A DNA stretch of 64,000 bases, taken from NCBI GenBank assembly GCA_012931725.1, contig CM022948.1:111444108-111508107 (forward strand), written 5' to 3'. Below are positions 47,881 to 60,250 of the stretch, in pieces (the stretch's first letter is position 1; every line of letters begins with the position of its first letter). A model generated the notes under the pieces. The model worked only from the letters and a program-made list of their open reading frames with translations. It was not told the origin of the DNA and did not search any database. This stretch comes from Litsea cubeba. Lineage: Eukaryota > Streptophyta > Magnoliopsida > Laurales > Lauraceae. A program made the position numbers and the translations under genes.

Positions 47881-48688
47881 AATTACTCCAGCAAGAAGAA
47901 TTGAAACCCTCCAATAGAGAGAGAAAAAAACAAAGAAAGTGTGAATGGGCCTGCCTAGAAAAAAGAAAAAAATAGTGAGGATTTCCCATTCAAACCTACA
48001 GCGAGAGATCCACCGGGTGGAGTGTGTGTGACAAACTGACAATGCACTTTGCAACCAATCTCTCAAACTTGATCAACGAGGAATATAAAGCAATATAGAA
48101 ATCAAAGGCACCTAACGCCTGGTGCCCTGGCACAATGAAATAAGCATAGGACCTCACGCCTTCGACACCTGTCTTTAGGACCCCTGAATCTGACACTTCA
48201 TTGAAAATGCATGAAAAGAGAGTTGGAATTCCGTGCCATGGTGGGAAGTGGAACTCGACCAAATTGTTGTAGCTACCACATTACGACAAAGAAAATATAC
48301 AATTTGTCTGGTCAACATCAACAATGCAAAAAATATTCCATCAATCCCATCCATCCAACTAGTAGGCCATTTTAGAAATTTTCAAATTCGTCACTTGTTC
48401 TTCCCATGTCATCCTTTTGCCCCCAAGTGTCTCAAATTCAAACCCCATAAATTTATTGCAAATACATAAACTACTCCAGGACTTGTCCTGCACAGTTCAC
48501 CGAAAGGGAAGTATGGTCCCCAAGTGGGCCCCACCTTATCGAACCTCGGCTGTGCCGTGCCGTGCCGTGCCGAGATGAGCCGAGCTTAGCCGAGCTGAAC
48601 TCCTTTGAAATGGATTTTTTGGGCCCCTTTTTTTTATCGGAATTTATGATTAGAAGTTAAGAGGTTGGATTTTTTCTAGGAGAACTCT
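47881..48688. other. Intergenic, no recognised gene
   Basis: A minus-strand open frame of 88 codons (48262-47996) looks non-repetitive but matches no family I know. A short run of CCGTG pentamers lies at about 48553-48570. Confidence 0.45.
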
Positions 48689-49431
48689 ATTGGCACCACA
48701 GTTTTTGCTCTTCCCACCGCGAAAAAAAAAAAAAATTTCATAAAACTACTCCTCCCTCTTTCTCCCTCCTCCTCCCTCATCTTCCCTTCCTCTCCCAGTC
48801 TCCCCCCCCACCCCCCCCCCCCACCCAGTCACCGACGGGGAGGGAGCCTCGGCCTGCAGCCGGCTGGGCCTCCCTCCCCCTCTCCCTCTTTCTTCTTCTC
48901 TCCCTCTTCTCCCTCTCTCCCTCCCTCTCCCTCTCCTTCCCTCCCACTCCCCCTCCCCCTCCCCCTCCCAGTCGCCGGCGGGGAGGGAGATCGGCCGGCT
49001 GGCCTCCCTCCCCCTCCCCCTCTTCTTCCTCTCCCCCTCTTCTTTCCCTCTTCTCCATCTCTCCCTCCCTCTCCTTCCCTCCCTTACTCCCCCTCCCCCT
49101 CCCAGTCGTCGGTGGGGGGAGATCGGGGTGCAGGGAGACCGATTCCCCCCCCCCCCCCGCCAGCGACTGGGAGAGGGAGGGGGAGAGGGAGAAGAGGGAG
49201 AGAAGAGGGAGAGGGGGAGGGAGGCCAGCCGGCTAGGGCTTCCGCAACCGGCTACCGGCCGATCTCCCTTCCCGCCGGCGACTGGGAGGGGGATGGGGAG
49301 GGGGAGGGGGATGCGGGTAGAAGCTGGGAGAGGGAGGAGGAAGGGAAGAGAGGGAGGAGGGAGGAAGGGTAGTTTAGGACAAAAAAATTTGTTTGTAGTG
49401 TGGTGAGGAGAGAAAAATTCGTGGTGCCAAT
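48689..49431. mobile_element. GC-rich palindromic element with TIRs
   Basis: Inverted ends CTATTGGCACCAC (left, 48689) and GTGGTGCCAATAG (right, about 49419-49431), followed inward by A-rich then CTCCCTC-rich arms pairing over about 100 bases. The interior is polypyrimidine/polypurine with repeated CAGTCGCCGGCGGGGAGGGAG-like modules (about 48828, 48968, 49103, inverted near 49262). No coding; the Arg/Glu-rich frames are simple-sequence products. Confidence 0.7.
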
Positions 49432-50628
49432 AGCACCACTCTTTTTTTTATAGTATGACCTGACATTTTGTCTCATGGCATTTGAAATGTTATATTTCTT
49501 TCATTAGAGTTTTAAATTTTAACCACAAAAAAGACCTTTTGAAATTCTTTGGATTTCACTCTCTATATCATTTGTTAAAATTTCAAATCCTTCATAAAAA
49601 GGAGAGATTTGGAATTCTACCTTAGGGGACAACTTTTGGAGAATTTGAAATTCTCTCGGACATGAATTCTGATAAAGAAACAGGCCCCTTTTATGTCAGT
49701 CTCTGAGCGAATCCTTGGGGTCGTGAACGACTCCACGCTGACTAGATTCCTGCGTAGGCGTCTGACTGCAAAACCCGCGATTATCTTTTTAGTTTGAAGA
49801 AATTAAGAAAAAAATATACTTTTTTTTTCACTCATTTTCAACAAAAATATAGGAAGATATTTAAATATTTCAAAAAATTATAAATTTTCTTCACAATTCT
49901 TTCAATAAAAATTTTTATAAATTTTTTAAATGACAAAAAAATAGAGTATACTTTTATAAAGGATTTTAAAAGGAAAAAAGATCGGAAAAGAAATCTTTTT
50001 CCAATACATTTGTTTTTGTTAGGGGTGAAATTAAAATTAAAAAAATAGGAAAATGAAACGGAACCCTAGAAATGAAAGGTGATAAAAGATGATAGAAAAG
50101 GTTAGAAAGAGTCTTAGATGTGGAAATGAAGGTAGCATCCAGAGGGTTTTTGTTTTGCATTCCATGATAAGTGTGATAGAAAATAATGCTTTAAAAGGAG
50201 AGAAATGAAGGAGAAAATACTGTTGCCCGCAATGTGTTTTGTAGAGGTTCATTTTAGTTTTTTTTTTTTAGAATGGATGAAAATTAAAAAATAGGAGAAG
50301 GAAGAAGACGACAACTTGAGCGACGCTATGATGCTCAATTGAAGCGAGCGGCGATATAGTTACTCTGTAAAAAAAAAAGGGCAAAGAAAAAAAAAAGTAA
50401 AAATTATGGGGAGGACTTTTTTGTGCACTTAGAACTACGATGTCCTTTTTCATGTACGGCCCATTTTAGGGATTTTTCATAATTTTTTTTTCTTTTAAAT
50501 GAGCCAAAAATTTTATACTTTCTAAAAGCTTTGCTTTTAATTTTATCTTTATAACATTACAGTACAGTAAGCTTACGAATTAAAAGAAGGAATCCCAAAA
50601 TATAAAAATAAAGGAAAAAAAATACTAT
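49432..50628. other. Intergenic, no gene seen
   Basis: AT-rich; open frames are of low-complexity Phe/Leu composition. Confidence 0.55.
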
Positions 50629-53600
50629 TCCTACCTATACTTTGGTATTTTTACAGAGTACTCCCACTACTTTGGTATTTGTGACTAAACGTAGTTGTAG
50701 TTTTAGTTGATATGCAAATATAAAAGGCCGTGACGGAATATAGAAAATGACGAATTTATCCTTCCATATATAAGATCTCTATTTGCATGTGTTGTTAATT
50801 TTTCCATTCTCATCTTACTGTTAGGGTTTACACTGCCTAGCGATTTTTGCCGATAAGCTCCCTCATCCCCATCTCTATACATCCCCAGAACTCCCTCATC
50901 TCCACCTCCTACAACCCATCTCCACCCATCTTCCTCCACCACAACCTGCGAAAAACTATCGATCTCCCCTCTTTGTTCATCGCCAGACGAACGCAGCACC
51001 TCCTTCTTCTTCATCGCGTAGCCGGACTTCTCCCCCTGCGCAGATACACACCTCCATCCCCTACACACCCTTGTATCACCTCTGCCCCCCTGCACTTCCT
51101 CCTCTTTTTCTCTATTTTTTTTTTCTTTTTCTTTCCTCACTTCCTTCTCTTTCTTTCTTCTCTTCCTCTCCCCATTTCTCCTCCCCTGCATCTCCGTCCT
51201 TTCTTTCTTCTCTCCATTCCCCTCCCTATTTCTTTTTTCTTTTTCTCCATCCTAGCTGTCCAAGCCCTCAAATGCTCCTCCACCCACTCCGCCAAAACCA
51301 CCGCCTCCTTGCACTCACCCTCTTCTCTGCTGCCCACCGTGAGCCCTAGTACCGCACCGATTTCTCCGGAATTTGGTCGCAGCCGGACCAATCGAGGAAC
51401 TTCCGATACATATCTTTGATATGTCTAAAGGCAAATAGCAGGCTATAGCCAAATAGTGTGGTGAGAGTAGTCAGATAAGGGATCGTGATCATATTGACTG
51501 ATCGTTCGATTCGACGGTAGAGAGCAGTGGACACAGGATCTGAAATCGGATAAAAAAATGTGTTTCAGTGCCCATTTAGTGTTAGAGCTCGATATGGGCA
51601 AGTTCTTTAAAAAAAAATTACTTCCAAATTGATGGTTTTGTGATGCTTTTTGTTTACGATCTTCTGATTTAATGCTTCCCGCATTGAAAGAAGGTTTAGG
51701 GGGTGTTTGGAAATAAGATATTTTAAGATATTTTGTTATATTATCTACTAGTCTAGAATGTAATCTACTAACCTAAAAAGGAGGTGTTTGGATAACTTAG
51801 AAAGTATCTTACAATATCCCACTTTCCTCCAAAACCTTCATATTACATTATTCAAGGATATGCTGTATAAAATAATCTTTAAAAAATCTTTTTTAACTAC
51901 ATATGATAGATCATGAGCAACCATTAATTATATGATAGATCATGAGCAACCATTAATTATAATGACCCACTATAAGTTTTAACATTTATGGGTCCCACTA
52001 TTAGATTGGCCCCACAGTGCTTATAAATTTAATGTCGGTCCTATAGCCATATCACGACTACATAATCCTTGTTAATTATCAATATTAGGTGGGTCCTACA
52101 AATGTCAAGCTCGGGGCTTTCATTGTGATTGCCAACAATTAGGTGAGTCCCATACTATCAAAATCAGTCGGATCCCCTGATTACCAAGATTGAATTGTGT
52201 GATTGTAATTATCAGTTTGCCATCATTAAATGGGTCCCGCTATTTGATAGCTCTCCTACCGTTAATATGACCAACATCAAATGGGTCCCACAATGATTTC
52301 TCATAAAAAAAGCTAGATATGGCCATTTGTGATAATCACCATTAGATGTATATAGTATAGCTACCAACGTTAGGTGGACCCACCTTAATTAAACAACATT
52401 GCTTGGATCTCATGATTTATCTCATGATTTAATTTAGTCTTATATTTCTTTTTCCAATAGATGGGTCCTACCATGATTATTAACGCATGTGATTACTAAT
52501 TAGTGGGTCCTATATTGGGTTAATTGATTATATTCCCTTCATTTCTTATTTGGTATATCATCTTGTGAGTTTTTTATAAATTGTCAAACGCTTTAAAGGT
52601 ATATTAAAATCTGTGAAGATTGCCAAATACCATAAGTGGCACAATATAATAATATGACACTATTTTATTCTATGATAATGAAATCTTACAATATTTAAAC
52701 TTGTTGATATTATATTATGCACTTATCCAAACACCCCCTTAGATTTAGATCTTAGTTGATGGGTTGATTTTGTTCAAAAGGCTTTTGTGTTATTATCATA
52801 AATTATTCCATTATAGGGCATTATCAGAGTATTAGATGGGTGGAGTCTTCAAATTCCAGCAGTTTAAAGCTGGAATTTATTTGGAGAAAGAACAGAGGGA
52901 ATCAACTGTCTAAGGGTGTGTGATTTTCCTTTTATATGATTCTTGTTTTGGGAATCCCAATGGTGTAAGGTAGTTACATGGAGTTTTGAAGTGGGTATTT
53001 AGGATAAAAAACATGGAAATATGAAATGGGACAGGTGAAGAACGTGAAAAGAAAGTTCATTGCAGCAATTAATTGTTTTTTCATATCCTTTTGTACCAGT
53101 TCATAGATTTGCAAGAAACTGACTTTAGCATTAGGAGACAAAATGCATATACAGTAGTGGCAACATCTTCCCTCCATGGAGAGGACATGAGAGTTTTTTG
53201 ATCAAATAAAGAATGTTAAAAAACCAAGTGGTTTCTTGTGTGATTATCTTATGTTGCTTTTTGTAATGTGGGGAAAATATTTTTCCCCAACTCCTAAAAC
53301 TAGACAGATCAAAGGTCTCAACGTCGTTGGTTAACTACATCTTTTTATGCAGGCTGATTCATTGCCGCAGCGGCAATGGTGGGAGTTGAAGTTGATCATC
53401 GGCAAGTGTTTCAACTCATCAAGCAATGGCTTGGATTGAGTGAAAACTCACATTGTTTAAGCACTGCAAGAGTGATGGATGAATGCACAAGCTCAAGTCT
53501 TATTTGATTGGTTGGTGTGGTTGCTCGTGTAATTTAACTCTTATGCCTTTTCATTTTTATAGCCTTAGTTCAAGGGCAAATATGTTCTTTTTGGATTATA

Positions 53601-53755
53601 ATTCGGCGACAGTATGCAGCAGAGGTGTTTTATATGGCTTACACCGTCAATACTAACAGTTTCCGTTTATTTTACATGTCAATTAAAATTATAAGTAGGT
53701 TTACTCATAAATACCAAATATATGGGTATTATGCAAAATGGTCAAAGCTCAGATA
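50629..53755. mobile_element. Large inverted-repeat element, about 3.1 kb
   Basis: The segment TTTGGTATTTGTGACTAAAC (about 50682) and the inverse of 53696-53730 (TTTGGTATTTATGAGTAAAC) belong to arms about 100 bases long and roughly 80% alike. Ends and TSD are not exact. The interior holds a CT-rich block (about 50830-51420), a nested Harbinger-like element (51699-52738), and an exon-like piece after TTTTTATGCAG (53352 onward). A Mutator-like carrier of host DNA is one reading. Confidence 0.55.
51699..52738. mobile_element. Harbinger-like element, 1040 bases
   Basis: Inverted ends GGGGGTGTTTGG (51699) and CCAAACACCCCC (52738), flanked by TTA (51696-51698 and 52739-52741), the PIF/Harbinger target. 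The interior is made of degenerate units repeating GGGTCCYAC and includes a 30-base tandem duplication (about 51902-51961). No transposase frame. Confidence 0.85.
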
Positions 53756-56103
53756 GGTATGGTGCGGCTTTCCAAAAAAATAAAATAAATGCAACCGGAA
53801 TACCGGATGTGTCGGTTTATAATGGCTGGGAAGCTGCCACAAGTCACGTGATCAAGGCGTGTCGTTTTTGCACGTACCACACTGCTACAGGCTGCATCCG
53901 GACAGGTATAGGGAGTACTTTATTTTATTTAATGGCAGAGCCGAGGGGCTGAGCCCTACGTCACGTGGTCTAGTCTACCCCTCTTTGACCTTTTCACTTT
54001 TTGCAGCGGTAAAGGTGAAAGTAAATGTAAATTCCATTTTACAATACATTTTTGTTAGGGTAAGTGGAGGTGCCTCACCAGTCACCACTCACCACTCACC
54101 ACTCACCACTCACCAAGTACTAGTGAATTTTACATTCATAGGAGCAAAAAATAATATAATTGAGGTTTAATTGGTCTATCAGTTAACGTTTTGATAATTG
54201 TGACCCAAAATTTCAAATTTTAGTTGTGGTTTAAAAATTAATTGTTATTTGAATTGGACCTGATCAACTGGACCCAAAATCTCAAATTTTAGCTGTGGAT
54301 TATAAACTGATTGTTATTTGGACTTGGACCCATCGTACGAAGGGCTTAAAATCATAAGTTTAAGAGTTGCCCCCACATTTAAGTTGTGAGATTTTTTTGC
54401 ATGTATGTGATGACTTCGTAGTGAAAATTATCTCGTTTTACGCTTAACAAACTTTAAAACTTTGGCATGGAGCGAATTCCAAGTATCCAACCCACAAATC
54501 ATAGATAAGAAATTGCATATAAAAGGAAATTAATCATCGAAATGGTCTCTCTACTAGAGAACAGATTAGGAAAAGGGTCTTAAACTTTCTATATATACAA
54601 AATAATGCAAATACTAATGTAATTCATCCTTATTTAAATTTTTTTTATTCGGTTGGTCCAGTGGCCAGGACATATAGAAGCGGGGCGCCTTATCCACAAG
54701 GTCAGTCCTCTAATCCCTCATCCTTTCTATTTTTATGACAAGGTTTTTCCCATTATGTATATGTCAACAGGAAAAATCCCTCGATTGCACTTATGAAGCC
54801 CACATACACATGCACTAGATAAGTCTAGGACATAATTCGAATACAAAATGTGATGGGTGCAAATCCATGCCTTATGCCAGTCACCCGGCACCCAAGCGAA
54901 TATACTATGGATGGTCAATGTTGAACATAATAGCATTCTCTTAGTTCAAAAGATTCAAATCGAACTCTTGACTTAAAAAATGGATGATTCTCCAATTTTC
55001 TCGCAGAAATGGTCTAACCACTGAAGACAAATCATAGACACCTTACTTTTTTTATTATTATTATTATATCTAAAAAACTGCTTTAAGCAAGATTATTAAA
55101 TTATTATTGACAAGTTCAACTCACAAATCACACCTCAACTAATACAATGTGGAGGCTTTTCAAAAGAATATATATGGTACTGTAAACACCTAACCTACTT
55201 TGATTGGAATCTAACTTATCAATATATTAAGATTTTAAAAAAATATTGTTTTCCAATACTCCTTTGTATAATATAATGGACTATAATTTACTTAAATATT
55301 TTCATGGATCAGTACTGGTGGTGGGAGGCTGAAGACACATACATGAACTTCTTCAAAATGAATATAAAAACCTTGCAAACTAGAACCGGCCAGGGGCAAG
55401 AGAGAGAGAGAGCCTTAAACGATGACCAAAATAGACCACATTAATCACGAAAGTGCTAGTCAAAGACCATAAAACGTTTTACTTTCTCTTCTGTCATGTA
55501 AAAGCAGCAAGACATGGCGAGGAACTTGGCTAACTAAACACACCATAATATTCCAACTTCTAAGACTTTTTCCCTTTCTTTTTCTCTCTTCATACTTGTT
55601 TCCCTGGCTGTTGGGCATTTCAAAACTTCTTTTTATTTTTTCATCCTTTCAAATGAGAAGAAGATTGCCAGCTGTCCTCTTTATTCAAAGTCCAAAGGCA
55701 CTGCAAGGCAAAAGGCCAAAATCCCACATGATATACGTTGGGTTCCTTTTCTTTGAAGTTTCAAAATTATAGGATCCTTGGACCACTGATATGTATAGTA
55801 GTACTTCTTTCTGGGTCATCTTGAATACCTACATTGAGGCCTAGTTGTTTCACTTAACTGAATGAGTCGAGGTTAGAAATTAAAAACTAAAGGGGAATAT
55901 TAAAAAATAATCATTAAATAATCTCCTCTTTAGTTCAATTTGAATTTAAGGGAATAGCAATCACCCTGAGAAAGTAATATTTCCACCTTATATCCTTTTT
56001 CCTCTCACCCCATGTCTTTAATAATATTTCGGCAGAGCTCATTCACTCTAAATTCCTATATATACATATATAATGCAAACAAATAAACAAGTCCAATGTT
56101 TAC
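53756..56103. other. Intergenic with SINE-like remnants
   Basis: A 7-base array of CACCACT at about 54083-54113; a tRNA-like A-box segment (TTGGTCCAGTGGCCAGGAC) at about 54654; and on the minus strand a B-box-like AGAGTTCGATTTGAATC at about 54954-54970. Two CACGTG cores lie at about 53846 and 53963. No gene supported. Confidence 0.45.
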
Positions 56104-56335
56104 ATGTGGTAAAATAAAGTAAAGATAGTTGTCACATCATGGAAAAGATGTGATAAAATAAGGTATGTGGTAAAATAAGGTGGAAGAGTGAGAGAAATAA
56201 AGTAGTTACTTTTTGTATTAACTTTACTTTACCACACAATGAGGTAAATAGAAAGTGACCTAATAGTGATAAAGTGTGTGGTATATAATAAAGTGGCGGT
56301 TGGACTTTACTTTACCACACCACTTTGTTAAGTTT
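56104..56335. mobile_element. Small foldback element
   Basis: Outer inverted segments TGTGGTAAAATAAAGTAAAG (left) and CTTTACTTTACCACA (right), with further inverted copies inside. Non-coding; TSD not defined. Confidence 0.5.
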
Positions 56336-57960
56336 TATTAACTAACCATTCCTATAAAAACTATTGTGTGCGTGCGTGCGGAAACGCGAGACTTGCGATC
56401 AATAAATCATGCTATACAAGAGAGTAGATGATTTTACGTGGTTCGACAAAACCGCCTACGTTCACGACAAAAGAGCAGCGATTCACATCTTAACTCTCTT
56501 CAGAGTCTAGAGTTACATATTGCATCATAGATATAATCTCTGCCTTTTTAGCCCCCAGAAAAGCCACGGTATAGTGATTAAAATACCCTTGACCCTAAAC
56601 CAAGCCGAATGGACCAATCCGGTACACCCGGATTACAAGATATAAACTCAACAAATTCCTTAAGGCATTAGAGGCAGCATAAATAATTTTCAATACTTTC
56701 CCTTAGTGAAACCCATTTTTCTTTTTAAATACTTCCCTCTCGAGTGGAACCCAATCAGCGCACATTTTGCGATACGCACATTTTAGCGCCAAGTCAGTTC
56801 TCTTTGTTTTTGAACTGGCAGTCGGTTGATTCTTTTTATATCTTAAGTTTTCTTAACTAACCATTCTTGCCAAAGCCTCGAGGATTAGTAGTCATTGAGA
56901 TTACTTTGCAATAACTTTTCCATCCAAACATAGTAAAAGAAGGCCATTTGACTATTGGGTTTACTTTTAATTTACTGATGGCTAAACAAATACGCTCGGG
57001 TGTGCTAGGTTGTTACAGTTTTTTGTGGAAAGTTTATATGTATGCACTTGTGATATAGTATGTAAAATCTTGAATTTCTTGTTTATTAGTGACGTTTTTT
57101 CTAAAGAATTAATATTTGAAGTGTCATGTTTGACTTTTAAACTTCTCTAAATTTCCTAGATGTTGCAATGTATGCAATGGTGGAGGAACCAAGAAATTTT
57201 CTTTATGGGACAATTATGTAAACAGAAGAAAGAAAAATTATAATTCTTGTTGGAAAGGGGCATATGAGGGCAAGAATCGGAGGGGACACTATTTGAAGAA
57301 CTATAAATTCTTTCAGACATGAATTTCTTGAATTATAAAAGTGAAATGAGTAATGTGATATTCATGGAGGTAACATAGGGGTTTTTGTCCAGATTCATGC
57401 CAAAAAGTATGTCCAAGTAGACTTTTTGCAGTGAAATACCCTCTTATTACAATCTACCGTGAGTGAATTTGATTAAAAGTTAATCTTGATTGGGAGTCTC
57501 TATCCATCAAATGCTATGGTATTTTATAAATGAATATGAGCCGTTGGTGTTCTTCCAAACAAAATATAGATGTCATCACCCAATCAAGAAGATTTTTTTG
57601 TGATGCAGGCTATATATCCACTTTGGACCCATGGGTCAGAGCAGTTCAGATCAATATTGAACCATCAATATGCCCTCCTCACCTGTTCTATCTAATCTAT
57701 TTTAATGCGTAGCTGGTAAATATCTCCCAACTTGAGCAATTCAGCTGGTCTCAAACCTAACTGCTCGCCTCTCCTCGAGGACTTTAATGTGCCTTGCGAG
57801 CAAGTTGAAGTCACCAACCAGCGACCTTTATTCTTCCTCCTTTACTTTGTTTCCATATTCTGGTTGGCTTTCCTCTTCTAGGAAATTGCTTCTTCCACTC
57901 TTTCATTCCAAGTACTTGAGTGGATAAGGGGGAAGTGACCCGAATTTACTACTTTTTCGC
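56336..57960. other. Intergenic with possible LTR remnant
   Basis: 56440-56480 (TACGTGGTTCGACAAAACCGCCTACG) is a phrase common in plant LTR-element debris. No ends or domains found. The remainder is AT-rich. Confidence 0.4.
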
Positions 57961-59405
57961 ATTTTTTTTTTTGTGATATGCTTTGCTTTCAAGGAATCAT
58001 ATCGTGGTTGAACGGTGGTAGTGATTGTGGTGGGGCATCCTTCTCTATTGTCAAAGATGGAGACACTCTTTTATCAGGTTCTCATGTTACACACACTTTC
58101 ATTACTTCCTGATCTCTATTTCTCTTTCGGTGAAAATGACTCTAATCTCCTAACCTTTTAGAAAATGATAAGAAACTGCCTGGAATTATTATAGAAATGG
58201 GCATAGGCTAGGGAAGAGCAAGTGGCCCTTTTTGTTCGCAAGAACCCTGAAAATTCCAAACCGGCTCCTTATCCGAATAAGTGATAGTTTTTACTAAGCT
58301 GCCGGAATTTAAAACCTGGATATGCCACCTCTTCCGGCGTGTACGGGCTTCCTTCCCACTCGTGTGGGCTTTTTTCTAAAAAATTTGCTAAAATAAAAAC
58401 TCGGGGTGTCCTATAGCCTATTTAGACACAAGAACTTGGGAGTCTAGCTATCTTATATGAAAAACTTAAGTCCTTGGATGTTGTCACTTTTTAGATCCAA
58501 GGCCACAAAAATGTTTTGTTAAAATCAAAACTTTTTTTCGCCACCATGTATTTGTAATCTTTATAATGAGACATCTAATGATATCAAAATGTTCATTTGT
58601 TTATTTTAAATCATTAGCCCCTACAAACTGTGTCATATGTTGTATTTAAAATTGTGAGAACTTAGGCTTTTTTTATGAGTAATGATATGGTGTGGTTGGA
58701 CTTTGGGTATTTCATCCTGGTGCCAAGTCAGAGTTCTATCTATTACATAGAGAGGATCGGAATATTTGAATAGGGGTCGGTTAATTTTTCATGCCTCATC
58801 AAATCAATATAAAGTTGTAGGGGAAAATGTGAATAAGAGGAGGTCAACGAAATTTCACCCTTGTTAGATCATTCTGAAGTTGTAATTTGTACAGTTGGAC
58901 ATGAACTTCTATATGTTGTTGATTTTTTTTCCTCATAATCACAAATCACAGGCCTAGCATGATTTGCCTGGATGAAGATTCCACTCCACTCCTTGGTCTC
59001 CTGAACAAATTCCCAGCTTCCATCTATCAAAAACTATCTAGTTGGGCCTCTCAAATCCTCACCTCACTTCTTTTCATCTTGTTAGATTATTTTGCTTACC
59101 CATACTTGTAAAATGAATCATGTAATTGAATTATTTTGCTACTCGATCATCCACAAAATATAACTTGGCAGTAGCATGAACTAAAATATTTGTTGATTTT
59201 GTTTTTAATTGCTATTAAGCTCTTCTAGATGTGAGCTAAGTAGCAGAAAAGGTCATCACCTAGTGATGTTCCGCTCAAGCAGGGTCTAGACGGGAGACAG
59301 ACCTAATCTTTGGTAATTTTATACAAACTGGATGGTCGCAAGTTTGGAATTGAAGCTTGCATTTTCATGTATTGCATCTGAAACTTTTACTAATTGCATT
59401 AAAGC
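57961..59405. other. Intergenic with one unassigned exon-like frame
   Basis: A 39-codon open stretch follows CTTTCAAG at about 57993-58111 (…SWLNGGSDCGGASFSIVKDG…). Its composition is protein-like but no family was recognised. No other exons were joined. Confidence 0.35.
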
Positions 59406-60245
59406 TGTGTGGGGATATTTCCCAAGGCACTAAGGTCACATTAGTTTCGGCAATAATGTCCGCTAATCGTGCCTCCACTTGGGTCACGCGCGTCACGATA
59501 CCAGTACCGGGGCGCTATCCGAGATGAAGGTCGATCCCGACCTCGGACACCCCTTACCCTAGTACCAAATCCTGGCTTCGATCATTCCTGACCTCGGCAC
59601 GGTGCCTTCACCTCGGTTACGCATCTCGGCAACGGAGCTGGCTTGCTAGCCGAGATGGGCACTGACAACTGTACTTTCATAGGCGTTCAGCTATGCCATG
59701 GGACGTATGGCAGGACAAGGACAAGTACAAGTGGGTCTAACAAAGCTATCTTGGCCTCCCATCACCCCTGACGGGACGGCATCAAGCGGCCACGTCCCAT
59801 CAGGGTATGGCTCTAGGCCGGGCTCGATGGGACTAGGCCCAAAAGTCAAGCAGGATAAGGCCTGATTAGACCAGCATTTAATGCAAGATGGGCTGATTCG
59901 GACTGTCATTTAATGCATGATGGGCTAACGTGACTACATTCATCATGAATCTCAACATGTAATACAGCTTGTTTTCCTATAAATAGAGGAGTCCTCTCCA
60001 TCCCAGGGGGACACAATCAGATACTCATAGCAGTTATTCTATCTCTCTTTTTCTTCATCTCCAACCTACTGTTGAGTTCTCACACAGACTTAGGCATCAG
60101 AGAGCCTTGTGCTACTCACAACCAGGGTCTTTCACTGTCTCTTTTCTCCTTCTCTTTCAGGTTCTTAGGCATCCTAATCTTCATCAGAGCACATTAACAA
60201 GGCCCTAACCCTCATTATCAAGTCCGTATTATTTAGGCACTTACA
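59406..60245 (+). mobile_element. Solo LTR related to the gag-only element
   Basis: It starts TGTGTGGGGATATTTCC and ends GGCACTTACA. TSD AAAGC is present at 59401-59405 and 60246-60250. A TATA box CTATAAATAGAG lies at about 59977-59988. 840 bases. Left by recombination between two LTRs of a former full element. The termini match the element at 10373-14421; the interiors differ, so it is a relative, not the same copy. Confidence 0.93.
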
Positions 60246-60250
60246 AAAGC

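Noticed and set aside
48777..49406. Long Arg/Glu/Gly-rich frames on both strands
   Set aside because: Simple GAGGGAG/CTCCCTC sequence within the palindromic element; no domain and no splice context.
50847..51419. 190-codon Ser/Pro/Phe-rich frame
   Set aside because: CT-rich low-complexity composition; the minus-strand Lys/Glu frame over it is equally open. Not supported as a gene, though a captured fragment is possible.
54083..54113. Possible telomere-like array
   Set aside because: The 7-base unit is CACCACT, not the plant telomere unit CCCTAAA, and only about four copies exist.
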